Below, piece after piece: positions 28,072 to 38,072 of a stretch of DNA of 64,000 bases (the first letter of the stretch is position 1; every line of letters starts with the position of its first letter). This DNA comes from Schauerella aestuarii (GTDB lineage Bacteria; Pseudomonadota; Gammaproteobacteria; Burkholderiales; Burkholderiaceae_B). A model generated the notes under the pieces. It worked only from the letters and a program-made list of their open reading frames with translations, did no database searches and had not been told where the DNA came from. The translations under genes were made by a program, and so were the position numbers. The stretch lies in contig NZ_SIZW01000040.1 in the NCBI RefSeq assembly GCF_009866805.1, positions 803,744-867,743 on the forward strand, in the 5' to 3' direction.

Positions 28072-29175
28072 ATGAATACCGTAAACAATCTGGGGCGCGT
28101 TCTGGGAATGGCCGTGTTGGCCACTGCCGCATCGACGGCAATGGCCCAAAGCAAGGTCGTCAACGTCTACAACTGGGCCGAATATACGGCGCCCGACACG
28201 ATCTCCGGATTCGAGAAGGAATCCGGCATCAAAGTGCGCTACGACGTTTTCGACAGCAACGATACGCTGCAAGCGCGGTTGCTTACCGGCAAGTCCGGCT
28301 ACGACGTGGTGGTGCCGTCCACGCATTATGCTGCGCGGCAGATCGAGGCCGGCCTGTTCCAGAAGCTGGATAAATCCAAGATCCCCAACCTCGCCAACCT
28401 CGACCCCGAGATCATGAAGCTCGTGGCCACGGTCGACCCCGGCAACGAATACGCCGTGCCCTGGGGCTACGGCACCAACGGCCTGGGCTACAACATCACC
28501 AAGGCGCGGGCCGCACTCGGTTCCGACGCGGATCTCGGCTCGTGGGACATGCTGTTCAAGCCGGAAAACGCCGCCAAGTTGCAAAGCTGTGGCATTTCGA
28601 TGCTGGATGAGGCCGCGCAGGTCTTCCCGGCAGTGCTGCATTATCTGGGCAAAGATCCCAACAGCAGCAATACCAGCGACTATAAAGACGCGCTCGAGGT
28701 GCTGAAAAAGATTCGGCCGTATATCCGTCAGTTCAGTTCGTCGGGCTACATCGACGAGTTGGCCGGCGGCGACCTGTGCATGGTCTATGGCTTTTCAGGT
28801 GACGTCATGATCGCGCGCAGCCGTGCGCAGCAAGCCAAACAGCCTTTTGATGTGAATTACTTCATTCCCAAGGGCGGCGCGCCGGCGTGGTTCGATGTGA
28901 TGGTGGTGCCGAAAGACGCGCCCAATCCCGCCAATGCGATGGCGTTCATCAACTACATCGAAACGCCGAAGGTGCACGCGGCCATCACCAACACGATGTT
29001 CTACCCCAACGCGAACAAGGAAGCGCGCAAGTTCGTGAACAAGGACGTCGCCGATAACCCGATGATCTATCCCCCGGCCGATGTGGCCAAAACCCTTTAC
29101 GTGATCAAGCCGCAACCCTTGCCGGTGCAGCGGTTGCAGACGCGTATGTGGGCTGAATTGAAGTCTGGACGATAA
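28072..29175 (+). CDS. potF: Putrescine/spermidine ABC transporter substrate-binding protein (PotF/SpuD-like)
   Basis: Periplasmic polyamine-binding protein (367 residues). A signal peptide (MNTVNNLGRVLGMAVLATAA... cleaved near AMAQS) is followed by VVNVYNWAEYTAPDTISGFE, the family hallmark, then GYDVVVPSTHYAARQI and WGYGTNGLGYNI. It is the first gene of a complete potFGHI operon. An AGCGAGGGGG stretch upstream could serve as ribosome-binding site. Confidence 0.95.
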   Translation: MNTVNNLGRVLGMAVLATAASTAMAQSKVVNVYNWAEYTAPDTISGFEKESGIKVRYDVFDSNDTLQARLLTGKSGYDVVVPSTHYAARQIEAGLFQKLDKSKIPNLANLDPEIMKLVATVDPGNEYAVPWGYGTNGLGYNITKARAALGSDADLGSWDMLFKPENAAKLQSCGISMLDEAAQVFPAVLHYLGKDPNSSNTSDYKDALEVLKKIRPYIRQFSSSGYIDELAGGDLCMVYGFSGDVMIARSRAQQAKQPFDVNYFIPKGGAPAWFDVMVVPKDAPNPANAMAFINYIETPKVHAAITNTMFYPNANKEARKFVNKDVADNPMIYPPADVAKTLYVIKPQPLPVQRLQTRMWAELKSGR

Positions 29176-29180
29176 GCAAT

Positions 29181-30308
29181 ATGAACGATAGCCGTCACCC
29201 GGCTCAGCAGGCGGCCGATCCGGCCGAGTTTGTCCGCGTATCCGATGTGGTCAAGATTTTTGGCGACACGGTCGCGGTCCGCTCGGTCAATCTGTCCGTG
29301 CGCCGCAATGAAATCTTTGCTTTGCTGGGCAGTTCCGGTTGCGGCAAATCGACCCTGCTGCGCATGCTGGCCGGGTTCGAGGAAGTCACATCGGGGCAGA
29401 TCCTGCTCGACGGTGAAGACATCACGGACGTGCCGCCTTATCGGCGGCCGGTCAACATGATGTTCCAGTCCTATGCGTTGTTTCCGCACATGTCGGTCGA
29501 GGCCAACGTGGCTTTCGGTTTGAAGCAGGAAGGCGTGCCGGCCGCGGAAATCCACGATCGCGTGTTCGAGGCGCTCGACCTGGTGCAGATGGCGGGCTAC
29601 TCGCGCCGCAAGCCGCAGCAGTTGTCGGGTGGCCAGCAACAGCGCGTGGCCCTGGCGCGCAGTCTGGTCAAGCGCCCCAAGCTGCTGCTGCTCGACGAAC
29701 CGATGTCGGCGCTCGACAAGCAGATCCGTCAAAAAACGCAGATCGAACTCGTGCGTATCCTCGAGCAGGTGGGCGTGACCTGCATGCTTGTCACGCACGA
29801 TCAGGAAGAGGCCATGACGATGGCGCATCGCCTGGCTGTGATGACCGACGGCCAGATCGTGCAGTGCGGCACGCCGCAGGATGTGTATGCGTTTCCCAAT
29901 AGCCGTTTCGTGGCCGGATTCATCGGATCCACGAATCTCTTCACGGGCACGATCGTCGTCGACGAACCCGATCGCGTGGCCATCGAGTCCGACGATCTGC
30001 ACCGGCCGTTGCTCGTCAATCACGGTGTGAGCGAGCCCCTGGGCATGCAGGTGCATGTCTCGATCCGGCCCGAGCGCGTCGTGGTCACGCGCACACCGCC
30101 CACCGCCGCGCACAATTGGGGCCACGGCATCGTGAGCCACATGGCCTGGATGGGCAGCTACGCGCTGTATCAGATTCGACTGGACGCCGGCAAAGTCGTT
30201 GAGGCCAGCATCCCAAGTCTGCAGCTCGCGCAAACCGATGCACCCGGTATCGATGAAGAAGTCTTCGTGTCGTGGGATGCGGATAGCGCAACGGTGCTGG
30301 CGTCATGA
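29181..30308 (+). CDS. potG: Polyamine ABC transporter ATP-binding protein PotG
   Basis: ABC ATPase (375 residues) with Walker A LGSSGCGKSTLLRM, signature LSGGQQQRVALARSL and Walker B LLLLDEPMSALD, then a C-terminal TOBE domain (SIRPERVVVTRTPP). It begins five bases after potF and overlaps potH by ATGA. Confidence 0.97.
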   Translation: MNDSRHPAQQAADPAEFVRVSDVVKIFGDTVAVRSVNLSVRRNEIFALLGSSGCGKSTLLRMLAGFEEVTSGQILLDGEDITDVPPYRRPVNMMFQSYALFPHMSVEANVAFGLKQEGVPAAEIHDRVFEALDLVQMAGYSRRKPQQLSGGQQQRVALARSLVKRPKLLLLDEPMSALDKQIRQKTQIELVRILEQVGVTCMLVTHDQEEAMTMAHRLAVMTDGQIVQCGTPQDVYAFPNSRFVAGFIGSTNLFTGTIVVDEPDRVAIESDDLHRPLLVNHGVSEPLGMQVHVSIRPERVVVTRTPPTAAHNWGHGIVSHMAWMGSYALYQIRLDAGKVVEASIPSLQLAQTDAPGIDEEVFVSWDADSATVLAS

Positions 30309-31225
30309 CGCAATGGTCGTGGCGGCGCCTGGTGCCCTCGCAGCGCACCCTGGCCATCGTGCCGCCGTTCGTCTGGCTTGCGCTGTTCTTGCTGGTGCCG
30401 TTTTTACTGGTGCTCAAGATCAGTTTCGCCGATCTCAACTTCGGCATTCCACCGTACACCCCGCTGGCCACGTTCGAGAACGAAACGCTGGGCCTGAGTA
30501 TCCATCTCACCGGCTACATCCGGCTCTTCACGGATAGTCTTTATCTGGCGACGTATCTGAATTCGGTCAAGATGGCGCTCATCACCACGGTGTTCTGCGT
30601 GCTGATCGGCTATCCGATGGCGTACTACATCGCGCGGTCGTCGCCGCGCGTGCGCAATCTGCTGATGCTGGCCGTGATCCTGCCGTTCTGGACGTCGCTG
30701 CTGCTGCGCGTGTATGCCTGGGTGGGCCTGCTGCGCAACGACGGCTTGCTCAACAAATTCCTGCTCTCGCTGGGCATCATCAGCAGCCCGCTGGAAATCT
30801 ATCGCACCGATCTGGCCGTGTACATCGGCATGGTCTACGCGTATCTGCCGTTTTTCATCCTGCCGCTTTACGCCAACCTCGTCAAAATGGATCTGCGTCT
30901 GCTCGAAGCCGCCTACGATCTGGGCGCGCGGCCGTGGCAGGCGTTCTGGCGCATCACCATCCCGTTGTCGCGTCCGGGCATCATCGCTGGCGCCATGCTG
31001 GTATTCATCCCGGCGGTAGGTGAGTACGTGATTCCCGAGTTGCTCGGCGGCGCCGATACCCTGATGATGGGCCGCGTGATGTGGAACGAGTTTTTCAACA
31101 ATGCCGACTGGCCCATGGCCGCGGCGGTAACGTGCGTGATGGTGATGTTGTTGCTCGTGCCGCTGGCGCTATTCCAATACAACCAGGTCAAGACCATCGA
31201 GCATGGCGCAAAGGGGCGGGCATGA
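30305..31225 (+). CDS. potH: Polyamine ABC transporter permease PotH
   Basis: Six-helix permease of 306 residues. The cytoplasmic EAA loop that docks on PotG reads LLEAAYDLGARPWQAFWRIT. An N-terminal hydrophobic helix starts near LAIVPPFVWLALFLLVPF. It overlaps potG and potI by ATGA. Confidence 0.95.
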   Translation: MTQWSWRRLVPSQRTLAIVPPFVWLALFLLVPFLLVLKISFADLNFGIPPYTPLATFENETLGLSIHLTGYIRLFTDSLYLATYLNSVKMALITTVFCVLIGYPMAYYIARSSPRVRNLLMLAVILPFWTSLLLRVYAWVGLLRNDGLLNKFLLSLGIISSPLEIYRTDLAVYIGMVYAYLPFFILPLYANLVKMDLRLLEAAYDLGARPWQAFWRITIPLSRPGIIAGAMLVFIPAVGEYVIPELLGGADTLMMGRVMWNEFFNNADWPMAAAVTCVMVMLLLVPLALFQYNQVKTIEHGAKGRA

Positions 31226-32031
31226 AGGGGCCTGACAAAAGATTGCGTGCGCTCGCGCTGGGCGTCGGGTTTCTGTTCCTGTATGTGCCCATCATCAGCC
31301 TGATCGTGTTCTCGTTCAACGAGTCGCCCCTGGTCACGAAGTGGTCCGGCTTTTCGTTGCGCTGGTATATCGCGCTCTTCAACGACAATGCCTTGCTCAA
31401 TGCCGCCTGGCTGTCGTTTCGCATCGCCGGGTTAACGGCCACTGCGGCAGTGATCATCGGCACGTGGGTGGGGTATGTGCTGGCGCGCATGGGCCGCTTT
31501 CGCGGCTTTACTGTCTACATCGGCATGATCAGTGCGCCGCTGGTGATCCCGGAGGTGGTGCTCGGGATTTCGCTGCTGATTCTGTTCGTGGAGATGCGGG
31601 GCGCGTTGGGCTGGCCGGCGGAAAACGGCATGTTCACCATCTGGATCGGGCACACCACGCTTTGCATGGCGTATGTGGCCGTCATCATTCAGTCGCGGAT
31701 CCACGATCTCGATCGTTCGCTCGAAGAGGCCGCGCTCGATCTGGGCGCGACGCCGCTGAAGGTGTTCTTCGCCATCACGCTGCCGTTGATCGCGCCGGCG
31801 CTGGCGGCCGCGTGGCTCCTGGCGTTCACGCTGTCGCTGGATGACGTGATCATTGCGTCGTTCCTCTCCGGACCGGGCTTCACCACGTTGCCCATGGAGG
31901 TGTTTTCACGCGTGCGTCTGGGTCTGCGGCCCGAGGTCAATGCCCTGGCAACGCTCTTCATCCTGGTGGTCGGCGCATGCGTGATCGCCGCCAACCGCTG
32001 GCAAAACCGCAAAGGACCCGCAACATCATGA
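31222..32031 (+). CDS. potI: Polyamine ABC transporter permease PotI
   Basis: Second permease (269 residues) with the EAA loop LEEAALDLGATPLKVFFAIT and the typical start LGVGFLFLYVPIISLIVFSF. The ATG at 31222 overlaps the potH stop. Its own stop overlaps the next gene, the Spx/ArsC-like reductase. Confidence 0.95.
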   Translation: MKGPDKRLRALALGVGFLFLYVPIISLIVFSFNESPLVTKWSGFSLRWYIALFNDNALLNAAWLSFRIAGLTATAAVIIGTWVGYVLARMGRFRGFTVYIGMISAPLVIPEVVLGISLLILFVEMRGALGWPAENGMFTIWIGHTTLCMAYVAVIIQSRIHDLDRSLEEAALDLGATPLKVFFAITLPLIAPALAAAWLLAFTLSLDDVIIASFLSGPGFTTLPMEVFSRVRLGLRPEVNALATLFILVVGACVIAANRWQNRKGPATS

Positions 32032-32384
32032 CCCGCACCACCCTGTATGGCCTGAAGCAATGCAGCACCTGCGTGAAGGCCCGCGAATGGCTCAAGGCGC
32101 ACAATGTCGAGCATGATTTCATCGACTATCGCGACGCCCCCGTCGCGCCCGCGACGCTCAAGGCATGGGCCGAGTCGTTGGGCGGTTGGGAGAAGCTGGT
32201 CAATCGGGCATCGATGACGTGGCGCAATCTGGACGACAGCCGCAAAACCCCGGCCGACGATGCTGCCTGGTTGGCGCTGATCGCCGAATTTCCCGCCATC
32301 GTGCGCCGGCCGGTGACCGTTGCCACCAATGGCGAGGTGGGCGTGGGCTTCCATGAAAAACGTTATGCCGAGCGTTTTGCCTGA
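32028..32384 (+). CDS. ArsC/Spx-like thioredoxin-fold reductase (YffB family)
   Basis: A 118-residue thioredoxin-fold protein. It opens TTLYGLKQCSTCVKAREWL with a CxxC pair, where E. coli YffB has only a single cysteine, and ends ...RRPVTVATNGEVGVGF. The family includes arsenate reductases, Spx and glutathione-dependent YffB; the true reaction is uncertain. The start overlaps the potI stop, so it is translated with the polyamine operon. Confidence 0.88.
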   Translation: MTRTTLYGLKQCSTCVKAREWLKAHNVEHDFIDYRDAPVAPATLKAWAESLGGWEKLVNRASMTWRNLDDSRKTPADDAAWLALIAEFPAIVRRPVTVATNGEVGVGFHEKRYAERFA

Positions 32385-32420
32385 CGCGATCGTGAATGCT
32401 GTCGCCATGGCCGCGATGCC

Positions 32421-33095
32421 ATGACGATGTTGCCCGATCACTTCTTCGATCGTGATGCCGCGCTGGTGGCGCAGGCACTGCTGGGCAAAGTCATCCGTCG
32501 ACGCTGGAACGGACTGTGGCTGGCGGCACGTATCATCGAAACTGAAGCCTATTATCTGGACGATCGCGGCAGTCATGCCTCGTTGGGCTACACGCACAAG
32601 CGCCGGGCGCTCTTCATGCCCGGCGGTACCATCTACATGTACTACGCGCGCGGCGGCGATTCGCTCAACTTCAGCGCGGGCGGCGAGGGCAATGCCGTGC
32701 TGATCAAGTCGGCCTATCCCTGGACCGATGCGCAGTCCGGCCCCGATGCGTTGGCGGCAATGTTGGCGCTCAACCCGGATTCGCAAGGACAGCCGCGCGC
32801 GCTGGGCCGGCTATGTGCCGGTCAAACCTTGCTCTGCAAAGCGCTCGCGTTGAAAGTGCCCGACTGGGATGCGCGTGGCTTCGACGCAGCGCACCTCTAT
32901 GTGGACGACGTGGGGGCGCATCCGACGCGTCTCGTACAGACCACGCGTTTGGGGATTCCCACGGGGCGAGACGAGCATTTGCATTATCGTTTCGTGGATG
33001 CGGAATACGCGCGTTACAGCACCCGCAATCCGTTACGGCGAGGTCAGCGCAAAAATGTTCATTTCGTCTGGATCGACGGCGCCGCACCAGCGTGA
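32421..33095 (+). CDS. DNA-3-methyladenine glycosylase, AAG/MPG family
   Basis: Alkylpurine glycosylase (224 residues) unrelated in fold to AlkA. The catalytic glutamate is in ARIIETEAYYLDD; the base-flipping strand region corresponds to MPGGTIYMYYARGG followed by SLNFS with the conserved Asn. Family residues YG and C before that Asn are changed, so it is a divergent subfamily. It lies 36 bases after the Spx-like gene. Confidence 0.9.
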   Translation: MTMLPDHFFDRDAALVAQALLGKVIRRRWNGLWLAARIIETEAYYLDDRGSHASLGYTHKRRALFMPGGTIYMYYARGGDSLNFSAGGEGNAVLIKSAYPWTDAQSGPDALAAMLALNPDSQGQPRALGRLCAGQTLLCKALALKVPDWDARGFDAAHLYVDDVGAHPTRLVQTTRLGIPTGRDEHLHYRFVDAEYARYSTRNPLRRGQRKNVHFVWIDGAAPA

Positions 33096-33172
33096 TTGGC
33101 GGGCGTGGCGTGCGTCTGACTCGACAGTCTCGGATCGCTTCGGCGCCGTGGAATCAAACGATGTGAATGGCT

Positions 33173-34027
33173 TCAATCGGGCTGATCGGACGCCGCGCCC
33201 GGCGCGGAGCGCTCGGCGCGCGTGCCGGCGTCCCGATGCAGCTTCAGCGCATTGACCCGCGGCGCAACGAGCGGTGCCGCGGCGTCAGGTTCGGGCAATG
33301 CTTCAATGCGTTCACGATAGTCGCCGTACAGCCGGTTGAGCTTGGCGACAGACCGTTCATATTTGCGCATCAGTTGATTTCGATTCAGGCGCTTGCTCCA
33401 GGTATACACGGGAAGCGCCTGTTTACAGCCGAAGCCATCGATCAAAAACAAACCGTGTTTGCCGTGAGCATTCCAGCCGTACGCGATATTTGCAGGGCTC
33501 ACCTCATTCAACACCACGTGCGCATCGCAAAGCGCCTCGAAAAACACGTCCAACTGGGCTTTCAGCGTCGCATTCCACCCGCCGGCCTTCGCAATCGACG
33601 CCACCGTAGGCGCCAGCCCGCCATCGGCATCGATAATCTTCTCGACCATCAGGCCCAGGCCATCCGTGGTGTCGATCAGGCCCAGTACGCGCGCGATCGG
33701 CACGCGACCATCGGCACCGCGCTGCGCCGAACCGGCGATATATTCGTTGAGCTCGTCCATATACACGCGATAGATACTGTCGCGCTGGAACTGCTTGTAC
33801 CATCTACGCACGCGCCGCTTTTTCAAATAAGCGGCATAGTTTTCGACGTTGATGACCTTCACGAGCAATGCCGGATTGACCGGGTGTTCGTAAATATGGC
33901 GTTCGCTGCCGGAGGCGATTCGATGTGCGCGCTGCAAGTCGATCCGGTCGAACACATTGGGTGTGTGGACGGATGCGAAACGTGCGGGGCGGTTGTCTCG
34001 CGCTACTTTGGCGGGATGGGCTGACAT
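33173..34027 (-). CDS. yrbL: YrbL family protein (PhoP regulatory network, kinase-like)
   Basis: A 284-residue protein of the PhoP_reg/YrbL family (PF10707), which has a kinase-like fold. Seen are ASGSERHIYEHPVNPALLVKV near the N-terminus and VLNEVSPANIAYG...LFLIDGFG, which correspond to the catalytic-loop and metal-binding regions, with Glu-Val in place of a usual His-Asp. Activity is unproven in any organism I know. I chose the ATG at 34027; the frame is open to 34138. No phoPQ genes are nearby. Confidence 0.82.
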   Translation of the reverse strand: MSAHPAKVARDNRPARFASVHTPNVFDRIDLQRAHRIASGSERHIYEHPVNPALLVKVINVENYAAYLKKRRVRRWYKQFQRDSIYRVYMDELNEYIAGSAQRGADGRVPIARVLGLIDTTDGLGLMVEKIIDADGGLAPTVASIAKAGGWNATLKAQLDVFFEALCDAHVVLNEVSPANIAYGWNAHGKHGLFLIDGFGCKQALPVYTWSKRLNRNQLMRKYERSVAKLNRLYGDYRERIEALPEPDAAAPLVAPRVNALKLHRDAGTRAERSAPGAASDQPD

Positions 34028-34158
34028 GGTTTTGAGTGTCTCTCTGCTGTCGAGTGTAGGGGCGACATTTCCCAAAACAGACGAAATGGCTGGCGGCACG
34101 CTCGAAAGCCGGGGCACAATGTGGTCGATTTGCAACAAATAGACAGGAAGATCGCGGT

Positions 34159-35544
34159 TTGACGGACGTTCAATGGCTTTGGATTGTGGTGGCCACCACG
34201 GGTGTCACATTCATCTGTGTGCTGCTGGGGCTCGCTGCGGCCTCTCGGCGGCACGCGCTCGTCAGTGCCCAGTTGGCGGCGCTCACCGAGGCCCAGGCGC
34301 GCGCCGAACGCGATGCGCGGGGCGATTTGCACGAGGTGGCGGACGCCATGGGGCGGGATGCTCGCGAGGCCGAGCGGCAACTTCGGGAAGAACTGCATCG
34401 GCATCTCAGCGAGCTGCGGGGTGCCGTCAGCCGCGACGCGCAGGCGGGGCGTACCGAATCGGCCGAGAGTCTGGCGCGCTTTGCGGCGCAACTCAGCGAA
34501 CAGGTGCAAAAACTCGTCGAAACCAATGACCGTCGCATGGCCGAGATCCGCCAGACCGTCGATCAGCGTTTGCAGGCACTGCAAACCGACAACACCGCCA
34601 AGCTTGAAGAGATGCGCCGCACGGTGGATGAGAAGCTTCACGCCACACTGGAGCAGCGACTGGGCGAGTCGTTCAAGCTGGTGTCTGATCGCCTCGAGGC
34701 GGTGCACAAGGGATTGGGCGAGATGCAGACGCTTGCCGCTGGCGTGGGTGACCTCAAGCGTGTGCTCACCAACGTCAAATCGCGCGGCACGTGGGGCGAA
34801 GTGCAGTTGGCGCGCCTGATCGAAGACACGATGACGCCGGCGCAATACGCGCGCAACGTCAAAACCGTGCCCGGCAGCGACGCGCAGGTCGAGTTTGCGA
34901 TCAAGCTCCCCGGACAGGGCGGCGACGCCATGCCCGTGTGGCTGCCGATCGATGCGAAGTTTCCCAAGGAAGAATACGAGCGCCTGGTGGCGGCGCAGGA
35001 TGCTGCCGATCTCGATGCGATCCAGACAGCCAGCGTGGCGTTGGGGCGGGCCCTGGAACTGCAGGCGCGCACGATTGCCGCCAAGTACATCGCGCCGCCG
35101 CACACCACTGATTTCGCCATCCTGTTCGTACCCACCGAAGGCTTGTATGCTGAGATTCTGCGGGTGCCGGGCCTACTCGATCGCCTGCACGGTTTACGGA
35201 TCAACGTGGCGGGCCCCAGTACGCTGGCCGCTTTGCTGAACAGTCTGCAGATGGGCTTTCGCACCTTGGCGATCGAACAGCGGTCGTCTGAAGTGTGGCA
35301 GGTGTTGCGTGCCGTCAAGACCGAGTTCGGCAAGTTTGGCGAGAGTCTGGCCAGCGTCAAAAAATCGCTCGAGTCGGCCAGTAACAAACTGGGCAGCACG
35401 GAGGTGCGCACGCGCGCCATGCTGCGCAACCTGAAGTCGGTTGAAGCCCTGCCCGAAGCGGCGCCGGCCGCGGCGCTCGATGGGGGCGACCTGCCCGAAG
35501 CGACGGAGAAACGCGATGCCCACGGAGACCTTCTCGACGCATGA
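34159..35544 (+). CDS. rmuC: DNA recombination protein RmuC
   Basis: Anchored, coiled-coil nuclease-like protein (461 residues) that limits inversions at short repeats in E. coli. It has one N-terminal membrane helix (WLWIVVATTGVTFICVLLGLA), a long coiled coil (about residues 35-190) and the RmuC domain with GVGDLKRVLTNVKSRGTWGE and LPIDAKFPKEEY. The start appears to be TTG at 34159 after AGGAAG. The stop overlaps the aidB start by 29 bases. Confidence 0.94.
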   Translation: MTDVQWLWIVVATTGVTFICVLLGLAAASRRHALVSAQLAALTEAQARAERDARGDLHEVADAMGRDAREAERQLREELHRHLSELRGAVSRDAQAGRTESAESLARFAAQLSEQVQKLVETNDRRMAEIRQTVDQRLQALQTDNTAKLEEMRRTVDEKLHATLEQRLGESFKLVSDRLEAVHKGLGEMQTLAAGVGDLKRVLTNVKSRGTWGEVQLARLIEDTMTPAQYARNVKTVPGSDAQVEFAIKLPGQGGDAMPVWLPIDAKFPKEEYERLVAAQDAADLDAIQTASVALGRALELQARTIAAKYIAPPHTTDFAILFVPTEGLYAEILRVPGLLDRLHGLRINVAGPSTLAALLNSLQMGFRTLAIEQRSSEVWQVLRAVKTEFGKFGESLASVKKSLESASNKLGSTEVRTRAMLRNLKSVEALPEAAPAAALDGGDLPEATEKRDAHGDLLDA

Positions 35545-37351
35545 CGTGACCAACCAGGTGGCACCGCTCGCGGACGTCAACCTGTGGACGCAAGATGTGT
35601 TGCTGCGCACGCACGCCTGCCGATATATGGGCGGCGCAGCGCAGACGGGAAGGGCGAGTCAGGCAGGCAGGAGCGTTTCGGACGGCGATTCGGCGGCGAC
35701 CGACGATGCGGGGGTATCGGCCGATGCCGCTCACGGCGTGCCGGCACGCGACGCTGCGCTCGACGAGCACGGCGCGTGGGTCGGCAGCGCTGCCACCTTG
35801 GCCTTGGGCGACACCGCCAACCGGTACCCGCCAGAATGGGTCGGTTATGACGCCACCGGGCATCGTATCGATGCCGTCCGCTTTCATCCGGCGTGGCACG
35901 CCCTCATGTACGGCATTGCCGAGCGTGGCCTGCACAGCGCGGCGTGGTTGGATGGCCAGCCCGGCGCCCATGTGGCCCGGGCGGCGGCGTTTATCCTGCA
36001 AGGCCAGGCCGAGGCCGGCACGTTGTGCCCCACCACGATGACGTTCGCCGCGGTGCCCATTCTGGCGCAGGCTGCCGCTGAAGGCGATGCCCATGCGGCG
36101 GCCTGGGCACGGGCCGCCGGTACGCGCGTTTACGATCCGGTGGCAGGCGCAGCCACGGCCAAGCGCGGCGCCCTGTTCGGCATGGGATTGACGGAAAAGC
36201 AGGGCGGATCGGATCTGCGTGCCGTGACCACCCGCGCGGTGGCGTTGGCTGGGCCTGGCACAGGCCAGTCTTACCACCTCACCGGCCATAAGTGGTTTTT
36301 TTCCGTGCCGCAAGCCGACGCGCATCTGGTGCTGGCCCGCGCGGGCGATGCGCTGTCGTGCTTCCTGGTGCCCGGCGTGTGCCCTGACGGCCGCCGCAAT
36401 GCCGTGCGCATTCGTCGGTTGAAAGACAAGATCGGCAATCGCAGCAACGCCAGCGCCGAAGTGGAATTCGAGAATGCTTGGGGCACTTTGCTGGGCGAGC
36501 CCGGGCGTGGGCTTGCCGTGCTGTTGCGCATGGCGGCCGTCACCCGTCTGGACTGCGTGTTGGGCAGCACGGCCTTGTTGCGGCGCGCCGTGTCGTTGAC
36601 GATCCACCACGCGCAAGCGCGCCATGCCTTCGGCCGTGCGTTGATCGATCAACCGTTGATGACCAATGTGCTGGCCGATGCGGCGCTCGAAGCGGAAGCG
36701 GCCATCGTGCTGGGCCTGCGATTGGCGCGCCTGCTCGACCAGGGCGCGTCACCCGCCGAGCGCCTGTTATTCCGTGTGGGCACGCCGGCGGCCAAGCTGT
36801 GGGTGTGCAAGCGCACGATTGCGTACGTGGCCGAATGCCTGGAAGCCTGCGGCGGCAATGGTTACATCGAAGACGGTCCGATGGCCCGGTTGTATCGCGA
36901 GGCGCCGGTCAATTCGATCTGGGAGGGTTCCGGCAATGTGATGGCGCTCGATGTGCTGCGGGCGTTTGCGCGCGAAGGCGGAGCGGTCGATGCGCTTGAG
37001 GCCGAGTGGCAGGCCGCGTTTGGGGTGTACCCCGCGTTCGATCGTGCAATGGGGGCTTGCCTGCAAGCGGCCTCGCGCCTTTCAGGGGCGGCCGATGCCC
37101 CTCACGCCTTGACGGCCTCGAACGTTGGAAACGCCGACGTGGCGGCGTTTCCCGCGCGCCGTTTAGCCGCCGACGTGGCCCGCCTCTGGCAGGCAGCGTT
37201 GTTGATCCGGCACGCGCCGGCCGCGGTTGCCGATGCCTTCGTCGCGTCGCGGTTGGCCGATCCGGCAGGCGCTTCCCGATTGCCCGGCGAATTGTCACCA
37301 AAAGCGGATGCTTCACGCATCGTGGCGCGTGCGCGGCTGCAAGTCTGCTAA
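35516..37351 (+). CDS. aidB: AidB-like acyl-CoA dehydrogenase
   Basis: Flavoprotein related to E. coli AidB, the adaptive-response protein that binds DNA and protects against alkylation. Matches include [17 protein letters not shown] at the N-terminus, [51 protein letters not shown] and [19 protein letters not shown]. It is 611 residues against about 540 for E. coli because of an inserted Gly/Ala/Ser-rich stretch near residues 37-85 and a longer C-terminal region. The ATG at 35516 follows GGAGAA and lies inside the end of rmuC. Confidence 0.9.
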   Translation: MPTETFSTHDVTNQVAPLADVNLWTQDVLLRTHACRYMGGAAQTGRASQAGRSVSDGDSAATDDAGVSADAAHGVPARDAALDEHGAWVGSAATLALGDTANRYPPEWVGYDATGHRIDAVRFHPAWHALMYGIAERGLHSAAWLDGQPGAHVARAAAFILQGQAEAGTLCPTTMTFAAVPILAQAAAEGDAHAAAWARAAGTRVYDPVAGAATAKRGALFGMGLTEKQGGSDLRAVTTRAVALAGPGTGQSYHLTGHKWFFSVPQADAHLVLARAGDALSCFLVPGVCPDGRRNAVRIRRLKDKIGNRSNASAEVEFENAWGTLLGEPGRGLAVLLRMAAVTRLDCVLGSTALLRRAVSLTIHHAQARHAFGRALIDQPLMTNVLADAALEAEAAIVLGLRLARLLDQGASPAERLLFRVGTPAAKLWVCKRTIAYVAECLEACGGNGYIEDGPMARLYREAPVNSIWEGSGNVMALDVLRAFAREGGAVDALEAEWQAAFGVYPAFDRAMGACLQAASRLSGAADAPHALTASNVGNADVAAFPARRLAADVARLWQAALLIRHAPAAVADAFVASRLADPAGASRLPGELSPKADASRIVARARLQVC

Positions 37352-37388
37352 ATTTTCGCCTTTCCCCTTTTGCTTCTTGCCCGCCACC

Positions 37389-38072
37389 ATGCTCAATCAG
37401 AATGCCCTTAAGCAACAAGCGGCCGATGCCGCCCTCGACTACGTCTCCGAAGTCGCCGGTCCGGACGTGATCATCGGGGTGGGCACTGGCTCCACCGCCG
37501 ATCTTTTCATCGATGGCCTGGCTGCGTTCAAGGGCCGCCTGCGCGGCGCCGTCGCCAGTTCCGAGCGCAGCGCGCAGCGCCTGGCGGCGCACGGCATCGC
37601 CGTCCTCGATCTGAACGACGTCGAACACATGCCCATCTACGTCGATGGCGCCGACGAAATCAATGCTGCCCTGCACATGATCAAGGGCGGCGGCGGGGCG
37701 CTCACGCGTGAAAAGATCGTGGCCTCGGTCGCCGATCGCTTCATCTGCATTGCCGACGAGTCAAAACTGGTGCAAACGCTGGGCGCCTTCCCGCTGCCGC
37801 TGGAGGTGATTCCGATGGCCACGCAGGCCGTGGCCCGCGCAATGATCGCCCTGGGCGGGCAGCCCAAGGTGCGCGAGGGGTTCGTCACCGACAACGGCAA
37901 TATCATCCTTGACGTGGCCGGTCTGTCGATTGCCGATGGCGCCGACTTCGAAGCACGCGTCAATCACATCCCCGGTGTGGTCACCTGCGGGCTGTTCGCG
38001 CTGGCCGGCGCCGATGTCGCGTTGCTGGCCACGCAGCAGGGCATTCGGAAGTTGACGGCATCAGGGTCATAA
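37389..38072 (+). CDS. rpiA: Ribose-5-phosphate isomerase A
   Basis: Interconverts ribose-5-phosphate and ribulose-5-phosphate in the pentose phosphate pathway. The 227 residues have [23 protein letters not shown] with the catalytic Asp, and [14 protein letters not shown]. The stop codon TAA (38070-38072) is part of the first repeat of the PHO-like box that follows. Confidence 0.96.
   Translation: MLNQNALKQQAADAALDYVSEVAGPDVIIGVGTGSTADLFIDGLAAFKGRLRGAVASSERSAQRLAAHGIAVLDLNDVEHMPIYVDGADEINAALHMIKGGGGALTREKIVASVADRFICIADESKLVQTLGAFPLPLEVIPMATQAVARAMIALGGQPKVREGFVTDNGNIILDVAGLSIADGADFEARVNHIPGVVTCGLFALAGADVALLATQQGIRKLTASGS

Noticed and set aside
33173..34138. YrbL as a kinase of a new signalling system
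   Set aside because: The sequence fits the known YrbL family, and no partner genes stand beside it.
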